Of a stretch of 64,000 nucleotides of DNA, positions 44,150 to 54,348 are shown one piece after another. The notes under the pieces were generated by a model. It did not search any database. It was not told where the DNA came from and was given only the letters and a program-made list of their open reading frames with translations. The stretch covers positions 85,404,468-85,468,467 of the forward strand of contig CM053033.1 of NCBI GenBank assembly GCA_028564925.1, in the 5' to 3' direction. This DNA is from Lithobates sylvaticus. Lineage: Eukaryota; Chordata; Amphibia; Anura; Ranidae. The position numbers and the translations under genes were made by a program. Positions within the stretch are counted from its first letter, which is position 1, and each line of letters opens with the position of its first letter.

Positions 44150-44960
44150 GATACAAAGGTCAGGTCCGTAGTAGCCTTACTTACAGAAGAACCTCAAGCA
44201 TGAGCTCATCAGCTATTGGAAAGGGAGAGTCGTATACTGCACACACTGTCTTCTTTCTTCGATGCCATGGCAATTCTCTATGATGACCCACAACGAACCA
44301 CCACTGCTGAAACAGTGTTGACCTCACTTTAACAGGGAAACGCCCTGTTGAGGACTACATAATGGAATTCCGCAAGTGGGCTGCAGACACTGCATGGAAC
44401 GACGCTGCCTTGTGCCATCAGTTTCGCTTGGGCCTGTCTGAGCCCCTCAAAGACGAATTAGCAAGAGTAGTGCTCCCTAATACATTGGAACCTACAATTC
44501 AGTTGGCTATTAAGCTTGATCGCAGACTCAGAGAACATTGCAGGGAACAATCCGGTATAGCCCACGAGTACCCATGGCTCCACACCTAAGAACCCCTGAG
44601 ACCCACCCATAAACCCCAATTTATGACACAGAACTGATGCAACTCAGCTTAGTTTGTGCACCCCTCACACCCAAAGAGCGACAACGCCGTCGCCTGAACA
44701 ATGTATGCCTGTATTGTGGTGGAGGGGGGTCACTTTCTCCAGGGATGTCCCATTAGGTTGACTTAGTGGATCGAACCCCCATCTGTTTCATTGTACGTGG
44801 TTAATTCCTCACATCTCACTCTCTGCCTCTCTTTGCAGATACCGGGAACGCTAATCCGAGTAGCAGCCATTATTGGGGCTTTCAGCTGCTTTGACATCCA
44901 CTTCTCCAAAAAGTATGGAATCCCACTGTGCAAGAAGCCCCAGTCATACCTGCGTGCACA
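44150..44960 (+). mobile_element. Second Gypsy-type gag/protease fragment (fossil)
   Basis: A distinct gag copy follows the first: FFDAMAILYDDPQR, EDYIMEFRKWAADTAWN, LCHQFRLGLSEPLKDELAR. It has a zinc-knuckle-like LYCGG segment near 44708-44740 and a retropepsin-like stretch (GTLIRVAAIIGAFSCF) near 44840-44895. The sequence differs enough from fragment A to be another insertion or lineage. It is broken. It ends at the inverted LTR segment. Confidence 0.7.
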
Positions 44961-44984
44961 CAGGCGGGCACACCTGTGTGCGCT

Positions 44985-45200
44985 AATGCACAGGGTATGC
45001 TGTAGACCAGACAGCATTGATCCTGGGTGCTGATCCTGTTTAAATAGCCCGTTTGGCGCCACGACTTGTCACAGGATGCACACGCACACCGAAGTGTGCG
45101 TGTGCATCCTGTGACAAGTCTTGGGGCCAAACAGGCTATTTAAATGGGGTCAGCACCCAGGATCGATGCTGTCTGGTCTACAGCGTTCCCTGTGCTCCCT
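44985..45200. repeat. Head-to-head LTR palindrome
   Basis: About 100 bp at 44988-45092 is the reverse complement of 45097-45200. The centre reads TGCACACGCACACCGAAGTG, with the LTR start TGTGACAAGTC on each side facing outward. The left arm is an inverted fragment of the same LTR that opens the downstream Gypsy element. Confidence 0.8.
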
Positions 45201-45722
45201 GCTATCTGTTGCTGATTCCTGTTCCAGTTGATTGACCCTGTTTGTTCCTGGTCCCTCCTGCTAATTGCCTGCATCCGACCCCGGCTTGTCTCTGACTTCG
45301 CACCTGCCTGCTCCTTCCACTACCTCACTGCCAGCCTGTTACCGACCCAGCCTGCACCTTAACTCCACTCTAGCCTCCACACCTGTTCCTGATCTGCCTG
45401 CCAGTGTATGACCCAGCCTGCCTGTACCTGCCTGTGTTCTAGTCCACACGGATCATCTATCCTGCTGTACCTGCTTCCCAGTCCATGGAATCCAAGCACC
45501 AGCCTGCTCCAGCCTCTTGCCTGTCTGCTGTTTCTGGTCCTCCCACTGTGTCAGTGTTAATCCACAATTCCGTCGGAAGTTCCAGTCCAGTTCCACCGCT
45601 AGCAACCCCGCCAGGCACTCGTGTGATTCTGCACTCCCGCGCCTCCTGTGTGCTTTATCGGAGTCAGAGGTGTAAGAGAGGCCTTCCTCTGCATATCAGG
45701 CTCTAACACCAGGTACGTGACA
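45094..45722 (+). repeat. 5' LTR of the Gypsy element, 5' end replaced by palindrome
   Basis: It matches the 3' LTR from TGTGACAAGTC (45110) to the terminal TACGTGACA (45722). The first 80 bp or so present in the 3' LTR (starting TGTCAGGAAAGG) are absent here, and the sequence instead mirrors itself. Confidence 0.82.
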
Positions 45723-48700
45723 GTACCAGACAGCCATGTCTGAGCTGGATGAACTTTGCCAGAATCTAGCAGGCCTTACACAAGCTGTTAAGAATCTTCA
45801 AGAGGGCTATACCCAAATGGATTAGCGTGTGCAGGCCCTATCCTCCCCTACTGCTGCTCAAGGATCTACGCAAACATCCACCACCTCTCCTGGAACTTCT
45901 GCTGCACCTGCACTAGTCATGCTCCCTCCCGAACCCAGAGTTCCGACACAAAAGATTTTTTGGAGAACGCAGCAAATTCAGAACTTTCCGTAATGCTTGT
46001 GAACTTTATTTTGCAATGCAGCCACGCACCTTCTCCCTGGAAGCTACCAAGGTTGACTTTGTCATCTCCCTGCTGCAGGGTGAGCCTCAATCCTGGGCTC
46101 ACCATCTACTCGAACAGAAGGCTACACCATTTACAGACCTAGCCACCTTCTTTAATTCTATGGCTCAATTATATGCCACCGCAGAAGCGGCTCTGCATTG
46201 ACTTCAGCAAGGTCGAAGAGTTCAGGCGCTGGAGGTCATGCCCAGCTAAACTCCGTAGATGCCTCTCAATCTCTGCTGTTTCTACACCCGCCTTGCCAAG
46301 CAACTCTTCTCGTCTTGCGCTTCCCATTTTGTTACAGCTTCCAGGAAAGACTATCCAGGTCTCCGCCATAATTGATTCCGGAGCCTGCAGCTGTTTCAAG
46401 GACTTGTCCTTTGCTTTGGAGTATCATAACCCGTTGCAATCTAAGGCCCAGGGACTTTCAGTACATTTAGCTGATGGATCTGCCATTAAGTCTGGGTTAG
46501 TCACCTAAGACACAGGTCCATTATCCGCCACTATTACCAAGAACCATCAAGAATTGCTACACCTGGATGCCAGCGCCTTACCCCTGTTTCCAGTCACCCT
46601 TGGCATGCCATGGTTAAAAGCACATAACCTGTATATCAATTGGATTACAGGGGAGATCAAGTTTCACTCTCCCTACTGCCTCCGACACTGTTTACAGGAT
46701 GTCTCTTGACACCATCCCTGCTGTGCCTAGACTCTGAAGTTTTTCAATCTGTACCAGCAGTTTATCATGACTTTCTGGATGTGTTCAGCAAGAAAGGGGC
46801 AGAGACTCTTCCTCACCATCAGCCTATGACTGCCCAATTAAACTTTTCCCCGGGGGGTTGAAGTTCCTTTTGGGAGAATCTTCCCTCTGACTGAACTAGA
46901 ACTTGTCGCATTAAAAGACTACATTGGCGATAATCTAAAGAAGGTTTTCATCCGCCCATCTACTTCTCCGGCTGGAGCTGGCATCTTCTTTGTGGAGAAG
47001 AAGGATTACTCTTTACGGCCTTGTGTGTATTATCGTGAACTTAATAAAGTTACTATCAAAAACCGTTATCCCCTCCCATTGGTGCCCGAATTATTCCAGA
47101 GGCTTGGAGCTGCAACCATATTCATGAAACTGTATCTCTGAGGAGCCTATAACCTGGTTTGTAAACGGGAGGGGGCTGAATGGAAGACAACTTTACGCAA
47201 CCGATTTGGGCATTTCCAGTATCTAGTGATGCCTTTTGGACTATGCAATGCCCCCGCTACATTCCAGCACTTCATTAACAATGTTTTTCGAGATTTCCTG
47301 GATCTGTTTGTCATAGTGTACCTGGACGATATAATCATTTTTTTCCTCCATCCCTGGACAACCACGGTAGACATGTTAAGAGTGTATTGGGTGGACTTCG
47401 GCAGCATGGCCTATACGCAAAACCAGAGAAGTGCGAATTTTAACGCCAAAGCATTCAATTCCTGTGACTGATTATATCTACAGAAGGTGTTAAGATGGAT
47501 CCCCAAAAGGTCACAGCCATTCTGGACTGACCAGCGCCTGCAGATAAGAAAGGTATTCACAAATTTCTACCGGAAATTCATCAGGGGATTTTCAGCAATC
47601 GTCTCCCCCATGACGCAGTTGACCAAACAAGGCATTAGATTCCGTTGGTCCCCCGAAGCTCAGACTGCTTTTGAGGCCCTGAAAAAACTGTTAACTTCTG
47701 TATCCGTTCTGAAACACCCAGACTTACAAAATGTCCTGGAAGTAGACGCATCAGAAGCAGCAGTTGGAGCAATGCTTTCCCAAGGACAAGGATCCAAGGC
47801 TCTGTTACACCCAGTCGCTTTTTTTCCCCGTAAGTTATCAACAGCTGAAAAGAACTATGATGTCTGGGATCGCAAACTCCTAGCAATTAAGGCTGCATTA
47901 GAAGAATGGAGGTACCTGCTAGAAGGAGCAGCACACCCAATCTTGATCTATACAGATCATAAGAATCTGAAATATCTAAGAGCAGCAAAGAGGTTGAAAC
48001 CCCGACAAGCCAGGTGGGCGCTATTCTTTTCCAGATTCTCCTTCCAGATAACATACAGGCTTGGGTCTCAGAACACTAAACACGATGCGTTGTCTCGCAT
48101 GTTTAGTGAGTCTGAAGAATCTTCACCTCCAGATACTATTCTATCATCGGGGAACTTTCTCTTACTACAAGGAGACTTGCTGTCCCAGATCAAACAAGCT
48201 TCAGTGGGGATTCCCCCACCTTTAGGAACTACCTTACAGGCAAAAGATGGTCTGCGTTGGTACAATAACAAGTTCTTTGTACCAGAAGACTGTGCCACGA
48301 TCATGTGTTAGCTGGACATTTTGGCATTAGCAAAACCTCTGAATGTGTGCAACGTACATTCTGGTGGCCTCAGGTGGAAAAGGATTGCAAGAAGTATGTT
48401 GAATCCTGTACCACTTGCATCCGGAACAAGAACAGCAAAACCAAGGCATGGGGTCTGTTGAAACCGCTACCCGTCCCAGATAGATCCTGGAAAATTATTT
48501 CAATAGACTTTATTGTAGAGCTTCTCCCGTCCGAGGGCTACAATACCATCTTTGTGGCGGTAGATTGGTTGTCTAAGATGGCACATTTCCTACCAATGAA
48601 AGGTACACCATCGGCTCAAGGGCTGCACACATTTTTGTCAAAGAGATTATAAAGCTTCATGGGGTTCCAACAAATATTGTGTCAGATCGGGGGGTGCAGT

Positions 48701-49534
48701 TCACCTCCAGATTCTGGAGAGCCTTGTGTGAAGCCCTTGGGATTGAACTATCGTTCTCTTCAGCCTATCACCCACAAACGAATGGGCAGACAGATAGAAC
48801 CAATCAGACTCTTGAACAACAACTGTGCTGTTTCTCCTCGTTCTCTCAAACTGACTGGGTCTCACTTCTACCCTTAGCCGAGTTTGCCTACAATAACTTT
48901 GTCCACTCGGCCATGAAACAGTCACCGTTCTTTGCAATTTACAGGTTTAATCCTTCTTTCTTGTCTAATACAATACCGGAATCCTCCATACCAGCTGTCC
49001 TTGAGACAATGAATTACTTCAGCATTAATAACAAACTGTTGCAGGAGACGAGACGCAAAAGGAGAAGAGGAGAATTGATCCTGAATCCTGGCGATCAAGT
49101 ATGGTTGTCTACAACAAATCTGAAAATAGCTTGCCTGTCAAAGAAATTGAGTCCTAAGTTTGTGGGGCCGTTTCCGTTGAAGAGGATCAATGATGTAGCC
49201 TACAAATTGGAACTGCCGTACTCTTTCAGTGTTCATCCCATTTTTCATGTAACCTTACTGAAGCCACTATCCCTGATTCCTTTCCTGGACGGAATGTTGG
49301 TCCATTTGAACCAGTAGTAGTCGATGGGGAAGAGGAATTTGAATTCGAAGTGATCCTGGATTGTAGTAAGAGGAGTAACCAAATTCAGTACCTGATGAAA
49401 TGGAAAGGGTACAGGCCATAGAAAAACTCATGGGAACCAGAAGGCAGTATTCACACTAAAAGGCTTATTCAGGCTCTCATCCTGCCAAGTTGGCCCAGTT
49501 GGGCATCCAGTGGCTGCCCATTGGGAGGGGGCAA

Positions 49535-50224
49535 TGTCAGGAAAGGCATGCCAGCAACCAAGATGGCGGCCGCAGATGATGTCCTGAACTTCCCATTCCA
49601 GTAAGAAGAGTCCTGTGACAAGTCGTGGCGCCAAATGGGCTATTTAAATGGGGTCAGCACCCAGGATAAATACTGTCTGGTCTACAGCGTTACCTGTGCT
49701 CCCTGCTATCTGTTGCTGATTCCTGTTCCAGTTGATTGACCCGGCTTGTTCCTGATCCCTCCTGCTATCTGCCTGCATCTGACCCTGGCTTGTCTCTAAC
49801 TTTGCACCTGCCTGCTTCATCCACTGCCTCGCTGCCAGCCTGTTACCCACCCAGCCTGCACCTTAACTCCGCTCTAGCCTCCATACCTGTTCCTGATCTG
49901 CCCGCCAGTGTATGACCCAGCCTGCCTGTGTTCCAGTCCATATGGAGTATCTATCCCACCAGCTGCTGTACCTGCTTCCTGGTCTGTGGCATCCAAGTAC
50001 CAGCCTGTTCCAGCCTACCTGCTGTTCCTGGTCCTCCCACTGTGTCAGTGTTAATCCACAACTCCGTTAGAAGTTCCAGTCCAGTTCCAACGCTAGCAAG
50101 CCTGCCAGGCACTTGTGCGACTCTGCACTCCCACCTCTCCTGTCTGCTCTATCAGGGGCATTGAGTCATGGTTGTAAGAGAGGCATTCCTCTGCATATCA
50201 GGCTCTACCACCAAGTACGTGACA
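49535..50224 (+). repeat. 3' LTR of the Gypsy element
   Basis: It starts TGTCAGGAAAGGCATG directly after a purine-rich tract (TTGGGAGGGGGCAA), a good polypurine tract, and ends AAGTACGTGACA. TGTCA and TGACA are the short inverted LTR tips. It is about 690 bp. A TATTTAAATGGG stretch near 49638 is a possible promoter element. Confidence 0.82.
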
Positions 50225-50745
50225 CCTTCCCTCAGCCAGGGCATTGGAAATGGGTCGTGGATGGGTATTCCAGCATGACAATGATTCAAAACACACAGGC
50301 AAGGCAACAAAAGAGTGGCTCAAGAAGAAGCACATTAAGGTCCTGGAGTGGCCTAGCCAGTCTCCAAACCTTAATCCCATAGAAATAATGTTGAGGGAGC
50401 TGAAGGTTCCAATCACCAAACGTCAGCCTTGACCCCTTACTGACTTGCAGAGGATCTGCAAAGAGGAGTGGGACAAAATCCTTCCTGAGATGTGTGCAAA
50501 CCTGGTGGCCAACTGAAAGAAATGTCTGACCTCTGCGATTGCTAACAAGGGTTTTGCCACCGAGTACCAAGTCATGTTTTGTGAAGGGGTCAAATACTTA
50601 TTCCAGTCATTAAAATGCAAATCAATTTATAACTTTTTTGAAATGCGTTTTCTGGATATTTTTTTTGGTATTCTGCCTCTAACTGTTAAAATAAACCTAC
50701 CATTAAAATTATAGACTGATCATTTGTCATTGGGCAATCGTGGAG
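50225..50745 (+). mobile_element. Tc1-like fragment (family 2), 3' half
   Basis: It starts exactly at the Gypsy LTR end with the transposase segment around the second catalytic Asp ([20 protein letters not shown] in one frame). It continues through the NLNPIEI segment to the C-terminus and most of the right inverted end (GATCATTTGTCATTGGGCA). The 5' half and the outer tip are missing. It is the same family as the element at 18930-21624. Confidence 0.82.
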
Positions 50746-52274
50746 ATTCCAAAATGGATTAAATTCATTATTTTCCTCAAAATTCTACAAGCAATACCCC
50801 ATAATGACAATATGAAAGACGTTTGTTTGAAATCTTTGCAAATTTATTAAAATAAAAAATAACAAAATGAAAAATATCACTTATGTACATAAGTATTCAC
50901 AGTCTTTGCCATGACACTCGAAATTGAGCTTAGGTGCATTCTGTTTGCACTGATCATCCTTGAGATGTTTCTACAACTTGTATGGAGTCCACCTGTGGTA
51001 AATTCAGTTGATTAGACATGACTTGGAAAGTTACTTCACAAACCAAGTCATGAAGTTCAATGAATTGTCTGTAGACCTCCGAGACAGGATTGTATCAAGG
51101 CACAGATCTGGAAAAAGGTATAGAAACATTTCTGCAGCATTGAAGGTCCCAATAAGCAAAGTGGTCTCCATCATCCGTAAATGAAAGAAGTTTGGAACCA
51201 CCAGGACTCTTCCTTGAGCGGGCCGCTCAAGTGAGGGAGAAGGGCCTTAGTCAGGAAGGTGACCAAGAACCCGATGGTCACTCTAACAGAGCTCCAGCAT
51301 TTCTCTTTTGAGCGAGGAGAACCTTCCAGAAGAACAACCATCTCTGCAGCACTCCACCAATCAGGCCTGTATGGTAGAGTGGCCAAATAGAAGCCACTCA
51401 TCAGGAAAAGGCACATGACAGCCCACCTTGGGTTTTCCAAAAGGCACCTGAAGGACCATGAGAACCAAAATTCTCTGGTCTGATGAAACAAAGATTGAAC
51501 TCTTTGGCCTGAATGGCAAGCGTCATGTCTGGAGGCAACCAGGCACCGCTCATCACCTGGCCAATTACATCCCTACAATGAAGCATGGTGGTGGCAGCAT
51601 CATGTTGTGGGGATGTTTTTTTAGCAGCAGGAACTGGGAGACTAGTAAGTATTGAGGGAAAGATGAATGCAGGAATGTACAAAGACATTCTTGATGAAAA
51701 CCTGCTCCAGAGTGTTCTGGACCTCAGACTGGGGCTAAGGTTCATCTCTCAACAGGACAATGACCCTAAGCACATAGCCAAGATAACACAGGAGTGACTA
51801 CGGGACAACTCTGTGAATATCCTTGAGTGGCCCAGCCAGAGCCCAGACTTGAACCTGATTGAACATCTCTGGAGAGTTCTGAAAATGGCTGTGCACTGAC
51901 ACTCCTCATCCAACCTGATGGAGCTTAAAAGGCCCTGCAAATAAGAATGGGAGAAACTGCCCAAAAAAAAAATAGGTGTGCCAAGCTTGTAGCATCATAC
52001 TCAAAAATACTTGAGGCTGTAATTGGTGCCAAAGGTGCTTCAACAATGTATTGAGCAAAGGCTGTGAATACTTATGTACATATGATTTTATTCCTATTTT
52101 ATTTTTAATACATTTTGCAAAGATTAAAAAAAAAAAAAAATTCATGTTGTCATTATGGGGTATTGTTTTTCGAATTTTGTGGAAAATAATGAATTTAATC
52201 CATTTTGGAATAAGGCTGTAACATTACAAAATGTGGAAAAAGTGAAGCGATGTGAATACTTTCCAGATGCACTG
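50746..52274 (+). mobile_element. Tc1-like element (family 4), left tip missing
   Basis: The right end is complete (inverse of CAGTGCATCTGGAAAGTATT, followed by TA). The subterminal inverted block (TTCCAAAATGGATTAAATTC, AATACCCCATAATGACAA) is present at both ends, giving long arms of about 200 bp. The left outer tip is cut where the family 2 fragment ends. A second piece of the same family lies at 60385-60985. Confidence 0.86.
51055..52055 (+). pseudogene. Tc1 transposase (family 4), degraded
   Basis: The catalytic landmarks can be read in pieces: [20 protein letters not shown] (first Asp), [14 protein letters not shown], then FISQQDNDPKHIAKITQE (second Asp) and [16 protein letters not shown] (Glu). 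The N-terminal helix-turn-helix region is recognisable only as scattered segments (LRDRIVSRHRSGKRYRNIS-like). Several stops (for example TGA after the QE of ITQE at 51796-51798) and frame changes make it inactive. Confidence 0.82.
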
Positions 52275-52310
52275 TACAAGGAGCTTTAGCCTGGCCCTTT
52301 CTACACACTC

Positions 52311-52742
52311 TTAAGCCCCATACACACGGTCGGACTTTTTCATGGATTCTGTCCGATCGGACAATGTTGTTGAAAAATCAGACCGTGTGTATGCACCATC
52401 GGACAGTGTACGTCGGATTGTCCGACGGACAAAGTCTTATCTCCTGCTGGATAGATTTGCCGACAACCCGGTCCGATCACACCAAATCCGATCGTGTGTA
52501 CGGTTGTCCGACCGGACAAAGTGCTACGCATGCTCAGATCACATTACAAGACCAAAGCTATTGGCTACTAGCCTCTACGTAGTCCCGTCGTACGCAACGA
52601 ACGTCACCACGTTCAGAATGATTGGATTTTCCGACAACTTTGTCCGACCGTGTGTACGCAAAACCAACATCAGACAAAGTATGATGGACAGGATCCGACC
52701 GACCTGGTCCGCGGATTGTCCGACCGTGTGTATGGGGCTTAA
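52311..52742. mobile_element. MITE, AAGCCCCATACACACGG family, copy b
   Basis: TTAAGCCCCATACACACGG on the left and the inverse ending GTATGGGGCTTAA on the right. It is the same length as copy a (2775-3204), differing at about ten sites, which suggests this family was active comparatively recently. Confidence 0.87.
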
Positions 52743-53277
52743 AAGTGATGCTAAACCCAGAATATGTTGCATTTTAATTGTTGCTCAAGGTAGACAAACT
52801 TAAATACATATATATTTGGACACAGCCACAATTTTTTTTTTTTCAGGTATTTACCAAAACATATAACACTATAGTTAGGTAAAAAAAATGTTTAGGCTTT
52901 TTACTACTTTAAAGTGAATGTGTGCTTTTCCCATGTAGGGCAAAGTACAGTAGCAGGTTTACCTTAACGATGGGGTCACTGGCTGTTTATACTCACCCTC
53001 CCTTCACTCCATTATCAACTACATTCGTCCACTGGGACCAAAGAGAAGAAGAACCGTAATAGACCAAATAATCAGACAGTAAGTGTAACTTGAAGTTTAC
53101 TAAGTAGGAACAGAGTAGGATTAAACAATGCAAACTGGGTCAGAATAGCAGAGTATGCATACAGTACAGAACCATGTTAAACGGGTTATGAAGTTATGTA
53201 AACAGGAGGTCCTCAAAGCGATGTCTGTGTGTCTCAATGTGGTCACTAAGTGGCAGTACAACACGGTCTATATGTCA
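52743..53277. other. Mostly unassigned
   Basis: The first 170 bp (to about 52912) may be a small TTAA-type MITE (TTAAAAGTGATGCTAAACCC ... TACTACTTTAAAG), but the inversion is weak. The remainder shows nothing recognisable. Confidence 0.4.
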
Positions 53278-53869
53278 GCAGCCTTTCTCAACTGGGGTGC
53301 CGCCACAGGTTGTTTCTACTATTACTAATGCAGCATTACAAGCACTGACCCTGTGCTGGGCCGCCCGTTTGCATCCTACCAACCGATGAGGTCATCATTT
53401 GCTAAGGAGCACTTTGCGTGCCCACACTTAGTTTTCCCTACGCTGCCTCTCTCCCAGTGCCAGGGACAGGCTAGCTGCATGACAGAGTGAAACTGAGGGA
53501 GAAAGGCTGTATAAGGACTGCCTATGCTGAGCTCTCCTGCACACTGCAAACCTGCTCTTAACTGTGACTGAGCCACTAACCATTAATTCTGGAAACTTAA
53601 ATATTGTAAAGACACAAGGCAACTCTGTTACAAACTACTGACCACTGAACTTGACACAAAAAATTACCGAACACTGCAATACAAACTACTGATCACTGAA
53701 CTCTGTCTTACAAACTAGTGATCTCTGAATTCTGCGTTACAACTTACTGACCTTTGAACTTTGTTACAAACTACTGACCACTGAATCACTTTTCTTTACC
53801 TTTTTAGACTGATGTGCCCTGAAAATAATGTTAGAAGTGCCTTGACTGAAAAAAGGTTGGGATGCACTG
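53278..53869. mobile_element. hAT-like non-autonomous element (tentative)
   Basis: It starts CAGCCTTTCTCAACTGGGGT and ends GGTTGGGATGCACTG, imperfect inverses resembling the hAT tip CAGTGTTTCTCAACC. Flanking CTATATGT and CACTATGT are similar but not identical. The interior holds a minisatellite at about 53635-53795. Confidence 0.55.
53625..53795. repeat. Minisatellite of TTACAAACTACTGACCACTG units
   Basis: Five or so imperfect units with a period of about 35-40 bp, each containing TACAAACTACTGA and CACTGAACT variants. Confidence 0.75.
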
Positions 53870-53914
53870 CACTATGTTCACAATCTACTACTATGTAATA
53901 TGAGGACACACCAA

Positions 53915-54348
53915 AGGCCCCTTTCACATGGGCGTTCAGTCTAGATCCATCTGCCCATCTGTCAGTTTTTCAGATGGATCCAGACTGAACCACAATGTAT
54001 GTCTATGGGTGGGTGGATGTAAGCGGATGTTTATCTGTTTACATCCCCCTACATCCATGTCTGTTCAGGTCCAGTTTTTTTAATGGAACAGCCGACGCCC
54101 AGATCCATTGGAACAGATGCCATCCCTTTACATCCGTTCTGTTTATGTTTGTTTTTAGGCAAGAAACATTTTTTGTTTATATTTTTGTCACCTCTGATTG
54201 GTCTCTGCAACAGCTAAGAAAAAATGGATGTAGACTGATGTAAACTGAACTGAACTAAAAATGGAGGTGCAAACTGATGTAAACTGAATCAGTTTTTTGC
54301 TTTGAAAAAAATGCGACTGCATGGATGACATCCCTGTGAAAGAGGTCT
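53915..54348. mobile_element. MITE with AGGCCCCTTTCACA ends
   Basis: Left AGGCCCCTTTCACATGGG and right CCCTGTGAAAGAGGTCT are inverse with a few changes. The inner part has many GATGTAAACTGA and CAGTTTACATC-type segments in both orientations, so it folds back extensively. It is non-coding. Confidence 0.72.

Larger units (their letters stand above)
40690..44150 (+). mobile_element. Gypsy-type gag fragment A, split by a LINE (fossil)
   Basis: Gypsy (Ty3/Gypsy) gag-like sequence before the LINE (about 40690-41145; RLDEQDHRMDQFAMALQ, FPTDRSKVGFVMSLLSERAL) resumes after it (43572-44060; VADYAIEFRTLAAEV, then a C-x2-C-x4-H zinc-knuckle-like stretch). No LTR or pol of this copy is recognised. It is broken, with several breaks, and much degraded. 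Confidence 0.75.
45094..50224 (+). mobile_element. Gypsy chromovirus with two LTRs (fossil)
   Basis: Parts in order: 5' LTR (about 45094-45722), gag (about 45735-46200), retropepsin-like region (about 46320-46510), reverse transcriptase (about 46860-47480, with [17 protein letters not shown] and YLDD), RNase H (about 47560-48110, EVDASEAAVGAMLSQ), integrase (about 48300-49250, zinc-binding H-x3-C...C-x2-C block then DDE core with YHPQTNGQTDR), chromodomain-like tail (about 49320-49480, FEFEVILDCSKR...YLMKWKG), and 3' LTR (49535-50224). The order and chromodomain place it among Gypsy chromoviruses. It is broken, on the order of ten breaks, and the two LTRs differ by several percent, so it is not recent. 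Confidence 0.92.
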
